From the NCBI GenBank assembly GCA_937889795.1, contig CALBZH010000365.1, positions 1-7,842 on the forward strand: 7,842 bases of DNA. The letters run 5' to 3'. The notes beneath the pieces are model-generated. The model made no database searches. It saw only the letters and a program-made list of their open reading frames with translations, and was not told the origin of the DNA. The translations under genes were made by a program, and so were the position numbers. The stretch is from an uncultured Syntrophobacteraceae bacterium (GTDB lineage: Bacteria; Desulfobacterota; Syntrophobacteria; Syntrophobacterales; Syntrophobacteraceae). This document shows, one piece after another, positions 1-5,344 of the stretch (positions are counted from its first letter, which is position 1; each line of letters starts with the position of its first letter).

Positions 1-45
1 CCACCGAGATCTACACTCTTTCCCTACACGACGCTCTTCCGATCT
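1..45 (+). other. Illumina TruSeq universal (P5) adapter, sequencing artefact
   Basis: The first 45 bases match, without a mismatch, the 3' 45 nt of the 58-nt Illumina TruSeq universal adapter as I know it, ending in the diagnostic CGACGCTCTTCCGATCT. This is library contamination left at a contig end and is not part of the genome. Real sequence starts at 46. The adapter happens to be open in the same frame as the first gene, so an automatic gene caller could add about 15 false residues to that protein. Confidence 0.98.
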
Positions 46-665
46 GCAAGAAGATTTTCCTGCAGTCGGCCAGCTATTCCGGGGTGCTGCACTTTGAGCA
101 GGACTTGAGCACGTTTATGCTCACCCATTACGACCCGGCTCTCTATGACATCAGCGGGGCTGTCCAGACTTCGGCATTCGACCCAACCGAAGTGCTGACC
201 GGTTTGGACCCCAACAGGCTTCGCAGGCCGAATCCGATCTGGAATGCGGAGATGCTGGAAAGACAGCGGCATAAGATTGTCGGCTCTCTCACCAATGGTC
301 CTGTTCACCTCAGCGCTGCGGGCAAACAAGTCCAATTGGTAGACGGCACCTTTAGGGATGGCTCGCTCCAGGCTGAGACCGAGCGGCTGGCCATTGGCGA
401 TCTGAACGGCGATATTTTTGCCGATGCGGCCATGATAACCAGGACAATCTCGCAGAGCGGGGATTCGTGCGAGCTGACCGTCTTTGCCGGGAAAGCGGTC
501 GCCATCCACGAAGAGCCCGCGCTGGAGCCTGCCGCCTCGATTCTGATTCCGTCATGCGTGGCTGCGGATTTTCGAATCGTGGACAAGAAGATCAAAATAG
601 TCGGGAAAGCTGGTGCTGAGGCTGCCTACAGCCTCATCGACTCAAAGCTCACACCCGCAAAGTGA
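46..665 (+). CDS. 5'-truncated hypothetical protein with FG-GAP-like GDLNGD motif, probably extracytoplasmic
   Basis: This is the 3' part of a gene whose start lies beyond the contig end. The frame is open from codon 48 (K-K-I-F-L-Q...) to TGA at 663-665, giving 205 visible residues. An internal GTG at 84 is a possible but unlikely start. The C-terminal half carries an acidic LAIGDLNGDIFADAAMI stretch (about 387-437) followed by alternating hydrophobic strands. That resembles a recurring type of uncharacterised secreted bacterial protein with the pattern LVDG-(x)n-GDLNGDxxxDAA, in which the Asp/Asn-rich loop recalls calcium-binding FG-GAP or EF-like loops. The usual GDGxxDA is here GDIFADA, so metal binding is uncertain. 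Any signal peptide would be in the missing N-terminus. The next gene starts 7 nt downstream, suggesting co-transcription. The function is unknown. Confidence 0.75.
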
Positions 666-672
666 GGCATCC

Positions 673-1005
673 ATGAAGATTGTCGCCATGTTGCTCGCCG
701 TTGTGACGATTTCTGCTGTCATGCCGGCTCTGGCTCAACAGGTTGAGCCCATCTATGGGATTTCGACCGATGCCAAGGCGAAGACACTGACGGTGGTTTT
801 TGACAGCACCGGTTGCAGCGACAAAAGTTATTTCCGTTTTAGCTTCGAAAACGATGTGCTGACATTCAAGCGGGTGCAGCGCGATGCCTGCAAGGCGATG
901 CCCATGCGTCATCCCATCACCTATTCGTTGGAAGAGCTGGGAATTGACCCGCAAAAGCCATTTCGCATCGGAAACCCGATCTCCTATTCCCAGTACCTGT
1001 TCTGA
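673..1005 (+). CDS. Small secreted hypothetical protein (110 aa) with signal peptide and two cysteines
   Basis: I chose ATG 673 because GTGAGG lies just upstream and because the protein then opens with a textbook Sec signal peptide: MKIVAMLLAVVTISAVMPALA, with probable cleavage at ALA|QQ (residues 21-22). A longer in-frame version from 613 would overlap the previous gene and place extra residues before the signal. The mature protein of about 89 residues is predicted to be periplasmic or extracellular and beta-rich. It has two cysteines (GCSDKS and DACKAM) that could form a disulfide. The conserved-looking tail (KPFRIGNPISYSQYLF) gives no family I recognise. It sits 7 nt after the GDLNGD protein gene and 54 nt before the PrcB-like gene, and all three look exported. 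The function is unknown. Confidence 0.8.
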   Translation: MKIVAMLLAVVTISAVMPALAQQVEPIYGISTDAKAKTLTVVFDSTGCSDKSYFRFSFENDVLTFKRVQRDACKAMPMRHPITYSLEELGIDPQKPFRIGNPISYSQYLF

Positions 1006-1059
1006 CGGTTTAACGTCTGGTCCAAGCTGGCGAGAGAACGACGAGGAAGAAGACGCCCC

Positions 1060-1599
1060 ATGAAATCCGTGTTTAAGGTCCAGGGTATCGTGATGGTAGT
1101 GTTGGCTTGTCTGAGCTCACCGGTGCCGGAGTGCTTTGGCAAAGACAAGGTCGCTGCCTCTGGGACAGCATCGGCGACGGGCGCCACGATGGAATGGGAA
1201 GGCAGTGAATCAGAACAAGCCGCTGCCTTTATCGGGGTCATAACGACTGAGAAGGAATGGAATTCCCTCTGGGAGCGGGCTTTTGGCAAGCAAGCCCCTC
1301 AGGTCGATTTCAGGACATCGGCTGTCGCCGCTGTGTTCCTGGGCCACTATCCCGGCTGGTGGTACACGATCAAGATCATGGAACCCTACGTGGAAGCCAA
1401 TTCCGTCATCATCCCGTATGAAATTGTCTCCTTGGTTGTTGAGCCACAGGGAGCGTCACGGTTAGGGGAGCAGGGAAGCAAGGGTCAGTATCGGATGAGG
1501 ACGGTGGCAAAGAAGGCCGGGTGTGACTTTGAGATGAAAGAGCTTGGAGCTCCGCAGGTCCCCCTTCGGGGGCCGGTTCCAACCTTATTCGACCAGTAA
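1060..1599 (+). CDS. Secreted PrcB-like domain protein (179 aa)
   Basis: ATG 1060 follows a purine-rich GAGGAAGA ribosome site (about 1042-1049). The N-terminus is a hydrophobic export signal (MKSVFKVQGIVMVVLACLSS). VVLAC could be an imperfect lipobox, so lipoprotein or ordinary secreted protein are both possible. The body matches the pattern I associate with PrcB C-terminal-like domains: VITTEKEWNSLWER, then VDFRTSAVAAVFLGHYPGWWYTIKI (about residues 65-108), comparable to the family's I(T/N)xxEEWxxLW...VDFxxxMVxAVFLG..PTGGYxxxI. PrcB in Treponema denticola belongs to the PrcB-PrcA-PrtP complex, where PrtP (dentilisin) is a subtilisin-like protease. A subtilisin-type gene lies 224 nt downstream here, but that enzyme has no export signal, so a functional link is speculative. 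A perfect CCCCC-TTC-GGGGG hairpin (1560-1572) lies inside the 3' coding end. Confidence 0.75.
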   Translation: MKSVFKVQGIVMVVLACLSSPVPECFGKDKVAASGTASATGATMEWEGSESEQAAAFIGVITTEKEWNSLWERAFGKQAPQVDFRTSAVAAVFLGHYPGWWYTIKIMEPYVEANSVIIPYEIVSLVVEPQGASRLGEQGSKGQYRMRTVAKKAGCDFEMKELGAPQVPLRGPVPTLFDQ

Positions 1600-1608
1600 G
1601 CCTACAAT

Positions 1609-1623
1609 CCGGTCGGGGACCGG
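1609..1623 (+). repeat. Perfect 6-bp inverted repeat with GGG loop just after the PrcB-like gene
   Basis: CCGGTC-GGG-GACCGG is a perfect inverted repeat 9 nt after the stop codon at 1597-1599. Its position suits a transcript-end or mRNA-stabilising hairpin separating the upstream genes from the peptide cluster. No T-run follows, so it does not meet the pattern of an intrinsic terminator. The remainder of the 224-nt gap (1600-1823) holds no gene that I can support and no clear -35/-10 pair, although a promoter for the downstream cluster would be expected there. Confidence 0.45.
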
Positions 1624-1832
1624 ACACGCCACCCGGAGGCCAAGAGACCAACTTCGCTTGGCGCGGGTGCTTTTGCCGACGCCTCAACCGGGAGCGCGTT
1701 GGGGATGCCTTCTCGAGAGGCGGCGCCGATATTTCGGAGATCATGCGGATTCGAAATGGCATGAAAATTGGTAGTTGAAGGCCGGTTGTGATTTTCAGGG
1801 AAGGAGCTCACTGATCTCCGGGTTTGCTGTTG

Positions 1833-2696
1833 ATGACTCTTATTGCCGAGGATGGTGACCACGTCTGGATGCGAATCGTAAATCCCGAACTGACCCTTGA
1901 TTGGCTGCTCTCATCCCATACCGGGCTAGGCGTGGAGGTTGCGCTGCTTGACAGCGGCGTGAATCCTGGTCACCCTGCGCTATTCGCAACAATCAGCCGC
2001 ACGCTCGTGGCCGGCAGCTTTCGCAATGGGCACGTTCTCATTCACGACGTCCCATTGGAGCAAGCAAAGGATGAATGCGGCCATGGCACCGCTGCGGCTG
2101 GATTGATTACCGGCATTGCTCCGGCCGCCCGGATTGTCAGCATTCAGATCCTGAACGGGAACCGAACGTGCTCGAGACAGATTCTGAACGCCGCCCTGCA
2201 CTGGGCAGTCGATCAGGGCATTCGGCTTATCTATGTGGGGGTGAGCACCCGGTCGGAGGCAAGTGCGGCCGAAATCAAACGGGTTTGCGAGCTGGCTTAT
2301 CGGCGGAATTCCATCTTGGTGGCCCCCTTGGAGAACTCGGGGCAGATGAGTTATCCGGCTGCTTTTCCGTCTGTGATTGGCGTAGACTGCGGGACGTTCG
2401 AAAGCGTGTACGACATCCAGTATCGAAACGGCTCAGGGGTGGAATACGTCGCGCATGGGATGCGGATCCCTGCCCCCACATCCTCGGGAGACACGGTGAG
2501 GGTTTCCGGTACAAGCTTTGCCTCTGCGAACGTTACCGGCTTAATAGCCTTGCTTCTCGAAGCCTTCCCCGGTATTTCGGTTTTTGAGGTAAAAACCATC
2601 TTGAAAGCGATTTCCAAGAATGTCGATGGCGAGACCAAGCTCGTTGAAACGGGAACTTCAACCAATGGAGGAGCTACCCATGGCAAAATTCCGTGA
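1833..2696 (+). CDS. Subtilisin-family (S8) serine protease, probable RiPP leader or maturation protease
   Basis: This is a compact S8 peptidase of 287 aa from ATG 1833. The catalytic residues are all visible: Asp40 in VALLDSGVNPGHP, His84 in DECGHGTAA, oxyanion Asn168 in APLENSGQMSYPAAFPSVIGVD, and Ser228 in VSGTSFASANVTGLIALLLE. There is no signal peptide and no inhibitory prodomain, so it should act in the cytoplasm. This resembles cyanobactin-type maturation proteases, although I see no specific PatA or PatG domain. The start is uncertain. TTG 1824 gives three more residues, and the nearest strong ribosome site, AAGGAG at 1801-1806, is 17 nt from TTG and 26 nt from ATG. The usual 'INxSLG' strand is replaced by IYVGVSTRS. 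The last 17 nt overlap the first precursor gene, implying translational coupling. Peptide cleavage is inferred from context. Confidence 0.9.
   Translation: MTLIAEDGDHVWMRIVNPELTLDWLLSSHTGLGVEVALLDSGVNPGHPALFATISRTLVAGSFRNGHVLIHDVPLEQAKDECGHGTAAAGLITGIAPAARIVSIQILNGNRTCSRQILNAALHWAVDQGIRLIYVGVSTRSEASAAEIKRVCELAYRRNSILVAPLENSGQMSYPAAFPSVIGVDCGTFESVYDIQYRNGSGVEYVAHGMRIPAPTSSGDTVRVSGTSFASANVTGLIALLLEAFPGISVFEVKTILKAISKNVDGETKLVETGTSTNGGATHGKIP
2667..2673 (+). promoter_or_regulatory. Ribosome binding site of precursor A, inside the protease gene
   Basis: GGAGGAG lies 6 nt before ATG 2680 and within the final codons of the protease gene. It fixes the start of precursor A at MAKFRDLK rather than at an upstream in-frame codon. 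This is supported by the matching MAIFRDLK start of precursor B. Confidence 0.85.
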
Positions 2697-2964
2697 CCTG
2701 AAAGGCGGTTTCTTTTCTATCCCGGAGGACGTCCTCGAAATGTATCGGATATCCCCGGATGAACTGGTCGCCCGGCTGAAGACGGAGCAAGTCAGCGGGA
2801 CGGAGATTGGAGAAGCCGATCCCTCTCCTCGGACCGGTACTGGATCCCCCCGCATTATCGTGAACCAGTTCTTCACGCCGGTGAAGGACCCCAACATCCA
2901 ATTCGAAAGCCGTAATGATTTTGCCGCTCAATATACCTATCCCAATGCCTGGGGCGGCAAATAA
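2680..2964 (+). CDS. RiPP precursor peptide A (94 aa)
   Basis: A strong GGAGGAG site and alignment with its neighbour set the start at ATG 2680, overlapping the protease gene by 17 nt. Residues 1-15 (MAKFRDLKGGFFSIP) and 19-26 (L-E-x-YRISP) form a conserved leader. Residues about 35-58 are a variable Ser/Gly/Thr/Pro/Glu linker. Residues 59-67 hold IIVNQFFTP, and residues 79-93 are the putative core NDFAAQYTYPNAWGG, followed by a single Lys and TAA. The core has no Cys or Ser and a single Thr, but many aromatic and Asn/Asp/Gln residues. That excludes sactipeptide and lanthipeptide chemistry within it and suits radical SAM crosslinking or hydroxyl, phenol or amide modification. The assignment as a precursor comes from the paralogue next door, the leader/linker/core conservation pattern and the enzyme genes that follow. 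I do not recognise the family. Confidence 0.85.
   Translation: MAKFRDLKGGFFSIPEDVLEMYRISPDELVARLKTEQVSGTEIGEADPSPRTGTGSPRIIVNQFFTPVKDPNIQFESRNDFAAQYTYPNAWGGK
2914..2958 (+). repeat. Putative core-encoding repeat, copy A
   Basis: The 15 codons for NDFAAQYTYPNAWGG in precursor A. Compared with copy B, codons 1, 5, 6, 9, 14 and 15 differ, all synonymously. There is no amino-acid change. Confidence 0.85.
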
Positions 2965-2966
2965 GG

Positions 2967-2973
2967 AAAGGAG
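2967..2973 (+). promoter_or_regulatory. Ribosome binding site of precursor B
   Basis: AAAGGAG lies 8 nt before ATG 2982, directly after the TAA of precursor A. It is a near-consensus site, as is the one for precursor A. The maturation genes downstream have weaker or badly spaced sites, which fits a need for more substrate than enzyme. Confidence 0.8.
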
Positions 2974-2981
2974 TCAGTCGA

Positions 2982-3239
2982 ATGGCCATCTTTCGCGATC
3001 TCAAAGGCGGTTTCTTCTCGATCCCTGATTCGGAGCTGGAACAATATCGGATATCACCCGCCGACATTGCAAACTGCCGTCAGGCTTCCACTGCCCCCAG
3101 CGCTGGCGGTGAGCCGCAGACCATTGTCGTGAATCAGTTCTTTGCCCCCTTCGATCAGGCTTCCGACATGCAGGGTCAAAGTTGTAACGATTTTGCCGCC
3201 CAGTATACCTACCCCAATGCCTGGGGTGGGGTTAAGTGA
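2982..3239 (+). CDS. RiPP precursor peptide B (85 aa)
   Basis: This is a paralogue of precursor A, 17 nt downstream of it. The leader MAIFRDLKGGFFSIP (1-15) differs from A by one residue, and L-E-x-YRISP (19-26) is retained. The linker (about 30-46) is unalignable and shorter. Residues 48-56, IVVNQFFAP, keep the central motif. Residues 69-83 are NDFAAQYTYPNAWGG, identical to A, followed by Val-Lys and TGA. It has two cysteines, Cys32 and Cys68, both outside the invariant block; Cys68 is immediately before it, where A has Arg. The different C-terminal tails (K versus VK) suggest that the functional unit ends at or near the Gly-Gly. Two precursors with one identical core could raise the gene dose, or they could differ in how the leader is processed. 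Precursor status is inferred. Confidence 0.85.
   Translation: MAIFRDLKGGFFSIPDSELEQYRISPADIANCRQASTAPSAGGEPQTIVVNQFFAPFDQASDMQGQSCNDFAAQYTYPNAWGGVK
3186..3230 (+). repeat. Putative core-encoding repeat, copy B
   Basis: The 15 codons for NDFAAQYTYPNAWGG in precursor B, pairing with the copy at 2914-2958. The six synonymous differences show that the copies are not a fresh duplication, while the protein block has been held constant. Confidence 0.85.
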
Positions 3240-3259
3240 GCCCTAACAGGGTGGGTATG

Positions 3260-3271
3260 CCTTGGCCAAGG
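3260..3271 (+). repeat. 12-bp palindrome covering the presumed glycosyltransferase start
   Basis: CCTTGGCCAAGG is a perfect palindrome that can fold as a 4-bp stem with a GGCC loop in RNA. It contains the TTG at 3262 used as start for the next gene. Just upstream, CCCTAACAGGG (3241-3251) forms another short stem. Together they could dampen translation of the enzyme genes relative to the precursors, or they could be chance. Confidence 0.4.
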
Positions 3272-4320
3272 TAATCGAGGACGTCCGTCAAACAGGTCTC
3301 GAGGGAGCTGCCCCAAGCCCGAAGCCCGTTATGGTCTACCTGGCAAACGGGAGCACCCCCGAGAGCCTGATCGCTCTCCATGCGATGCTGTCGTTTCACG
3401 GACAATGTGCGTTTGTCGTCTACGGAGGGGATTTTTCCGCCCTGCTGTCACGCTATCTTGCCAATCCGTTCGTAAAACCGCCATGGTCCACTCATCCCTT
3501 GGTATTCCACGATTTGGCTGAGGCTCGAGCTCGTTTCGAAACGACCCAGGTCGCCGGCTTCATTGTCCAGGCGTCCAACAGCTCCGACCTTCGGTGGAGG
3601 CATGACGTATGCGCTGCCCTCGACCTGCTGGAGGGTACGCAACTTGTTTTCCTGGACATGGCCGATGAAGCGGGAAAATGTGATGGTCTTTCCTCGGCGT
3701 CATGCAGGTATTTGAAGGGCGCGATCCACAGGGCGTTTCCTCTCGGGGGCATGGTGGAGCCAGCCCCCTATCTGCATTGGGGCTTGTCCGCGACAGGACC
3801 GGCTCCTGCCGAGCAGGCGCTTCCCAGGCCGATCGATGTCTGTTTCTTGGGATCTCAAACGACGCACGCGTCGAGAAAGGCGATTGTGCGACTGCTCGAA
3901 GACTGGTCCGGAAAGCATGCTACAAGGGTGAGAGTCGCTCTCTATGTTTCCGAGCCAGGCGATCTCGATCGCCCGGGTCAGGCAAAGTATGTCGAGATTC
4001 TCCGGCAATCGAAGATCTGCATCGACCTGTGGGGGCATGCCGCGCAAACCAGGCGGCTCTATGAAGGGTTGATGGCGGGCTGCCTGGTGCTTTCGCAATC
4101 GCCGAGATGGCTCCCCAACGCGTGGACTCCGATAGCGAATGAGCATTTCAGCACCTTTGGCTCAGGCATGGAGCTGGCTCGGCAGCTGGAATTCTTTCTG
4201 GAACATGAAGGCCCAAGGAGCCAGATTGCTTCCAACGGCAATTCATGGGTGAACAGGACGTTTGCCGCGCCCTCGATTGGTGCCTGGCTTTACAGGCAGG
4301 CGACCGGCTGCGCTCAATAG
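3262..4320 (+). CDS. CgeB/GT4-type glycosyltransferase, probable RiPP tailoring enzyme
   Basis: This is a 352-aa protein from TTG 3262, which is the first possible start after an in-frame stop at 3244. ATG 3331 (MVYLANGSTPESL) is an alternative that loses 23 poorly structured residues. The C-terminal half resembles the glycosyl transferases group 1 domain seen in CgeB-like proteins. It has a Rossmann strand DVCFLGSQTTHASRK beginning near residue 192, then KYVEILRQSKICIDLWG, then the donor-site-like RRLYEGLMAGCLVLSQ (about residues 265-280) with its Glu at 268. The N-terminal half is a divergent Rossmann-like region including YLKGAIHR. No membrane segment is seen. It lies 22 nt after precursor B and 28 nt before a radical SAM gene, so the peptide is the likely acceptor (Tyr, Thr, Asn or Trp side chains are available). 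The sugar and the attachment site are unknown. Confidence 0.75.
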   Translation: MAKVIEDVRQTGLEGAAPSPKPVMVYLANGSTPESLIALHAMLSFHGQCAFVVYGGDFSALLSRYLANPFVKPPWSTHPLVFHDLAEARARFETTQVAGFIVQASNSSDLRWRHDVCAALDLLEGTQLVFLDMADEAGKCDGLSSASCRYLKGAIHRAFPLGGMVEPAPYLHWGLSATGPAPAEQALPRPIDVCFLGSQTTHASRKAIVRLLEDWSGKHATRVRVALYVSEPGDLDRPGQAKYVEILRQSKICIDLWGHAAQTRRLYEGLMAGCLVLSQSPRWLPNAWTPIANEHFSTFGSGMELARQLEFFLEHEGPRSQIASNGNSWVNRTFAAPSIGAWLYRQATGCAQ

Positions 4321-4341
4321 GGGTCGATTTCAGATCGGGAC

Positions 4342-4348
4342 AAGGAGG
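4342..4348 (+). promoter_or_regulatory. Ribosome binding site abutting the start of the first radical SAM gene
   Basis: AAGGAGG is directly followed by ATG 4349, with no spacer. This is too close for ordinary initiation. TTG 4352 (3 nt away) or a more upstream purine stretch (GGGA 4337-4340) paired with ATG 4349 may be what is used. The start is therefore uncertain by a codon or two. Confidence 0.5.
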
Positions 4349-5344
4349 ATGTTGATAGACGGACCCAACCGTGTGAGTAACGTTGCGGGAATCCTCAAGC
4401 TTCTCGATGCGTGCCAGAACCGTTGCCTGTTTTGTGCTGAAACCTCCTCAGCAGACTCCCGGTTTTCTCCGGCCGATGCACGCGCCCTATTGGAGCGGAT
4501 GAGATCGGACGGCGCCGACTCCCTTGTCCTTTCAGGCGGTGAGCCGACCGGTTATCGAGGGTTGGAGGACTTGATCGCTCATGCGAAAGCCATCGGCTAT
4601 GAGCGTGTTGCGGTCTTTTCCAACGGACGTCGCATGCGGGATGGCAAGTACACGGATGCGCTGGCAAAAGCAGGACTGGATGCGGCCCTGGTGAGCGTTC
4701 ACGGACCGGATGCCCGCACGCACGAGTCGGTTGTGGGCGTGGGAAATGCCTTTGAGGAATCGCTTCAGGGAGTAGACCATTTGTTGAGCCACGGGATTGA
4801 TGTCTTGATCAACACGGTGGTGTCAACGGTCAATTACCAGAGGCTTGAAGACCATGTTGACTTCATCTCGAACCGGTTTTCCAGTCGCGTCCGCCTGCAG
4901 CTCAGCGACCTGTTCACAACCACCCGTGTCTTGAGAAACCCGGAGCTTCATGTTCCGTATCGGGAGCTGAAGCCCTGGCTGGAAAAGGCATTGATCAGGG
5001 CGACATGCCTCGGCCTGCCGTGTTGCACGTCGCTTTTCCCGTTGTGTGTCCTGGATCCTTTCTTCATGGACGCACTCGAACTGCGAGAAGAAGAACGGGA
5101 GACCCTGGTAGCAGGCGAAGGCGGCGGAGTGACCCGGAGAAAGCCGAAATTCGATCTCCATCGCTATTATCTCGATGTTTGCCGGAATTGCTCTCTGCGT
5201 CGGGCCTGCCCCGGCATACCGAGGAGCTACCGCTTAAGCGAAACGGACCGTGAGATTTTCAGGCCTTTTGCTCATCTGGATCCCGAAGGCTGCCTTGCGG
5301 CAAATCGGAAGAGAGATTGCAGGCCCAAGCCATTCGGGGAGTGA
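4349..5344 (+). CDS. Radical SAM enzyme with SPASM-like C-terminus (RiPP maturase 1)
   Basis: A 331-aa radical SAM protein. The iron-sulfur/SAM motif CxxxCxxC is Cys22-Cys26-Cys29 (LLDACQNRCLFCAE), and the SAM-binding LSGGEPT follows at residues 61-67. The C-terminal third has nine cysteines (220, 225, 226, 233, 278, 281, 287, 315, 324). They include Cx2Cx5C (CRNCSLRRACPG), the pattern of SPASM or twitch domains that hold auxiliary Fe-S clusters in peptide-modifying radical SAM enzymes. No PqqD-like recognition domain is present at the N-terminus. An in-frame start at 4262 would overlap the glycosyltransferase by 59 nt and add an unconvincing Arg/Pro-rich stretch, so ATG 4349 is preferred. 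Its stop overlaps the next gene by 4 nt. The likely role is C-C, C-O or thioether-like crosslinking, or epimerisation, of the precursor core; which one cannot be told. Confidence 0.88.
   Translation: MLIDGPNRVSNVAGILKLLDACQNRCLFCAETSSADSRFSPADARALLERMRSDGADSLVLSGGEPTGYRGLEDLIAHAKAIGYERVAVFSNGRRMRDGKYTDALAKAGLDAALVSVHGPDARTHESVVGVGNAFEESLQGVDHLLSHGIDVLINTVVSTVNYQRLEDHVDFISNRFSSRVRLQLSDLFTTTRVLRNPELHVPYRELKPWLEKALIRATCLGLPCCTSLFPLCVLDPFFMDALELREEERETLVAGEGGGVTRRKPKFDLHRYYLDVCRNCSLRRACPGIPRSYRLSETDREIFRPFAHLDPEGCLAANRKRDCRPKPFGE

Noticed and set aside
24..509. Long minus-strand open frame
   Set aside because: It runs antisense to the GDLNGD protein gene and extends into the adapter; no motif or ribosome site supports it.
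1557..1623. Intrinsic terminator
   Set aside because: Two good GC hairpins occur (1560-1572 inside the gene, 1609-1623 after it), but neither is followed by a T-run.
1544..1774. + strand open frame reaching into the gap after the PrcB-like gene
   Set aside because: It overlaps the 3' end of the PrcB-like gene in another frame, has an Arg/Pro-rich product and shows no convincing start.
2075..2587. + strand open frame of 170 codons in another frame of the protease gene
   Set aside because: The protease frame holds the Asp, His, Asn and Ser motifs in order. The alternative product is Arg/Gly-rich with no recognisable motif.
2680..3239. Sactipeptide, lanthipeptide or thiopeptide precursor
   Set aside because: The invariant core has no Cys or Ser in either peptide. 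Only precursor B has cysteines, and these lie outside the core.
3262..3300. Third precursor-like start (AKVIEDVRQ resembling MAKFRDLK)
   Set aside because: The similarity ends after about three residues and the frame continues into the glycosyltransferase; there is no leader or core motif.
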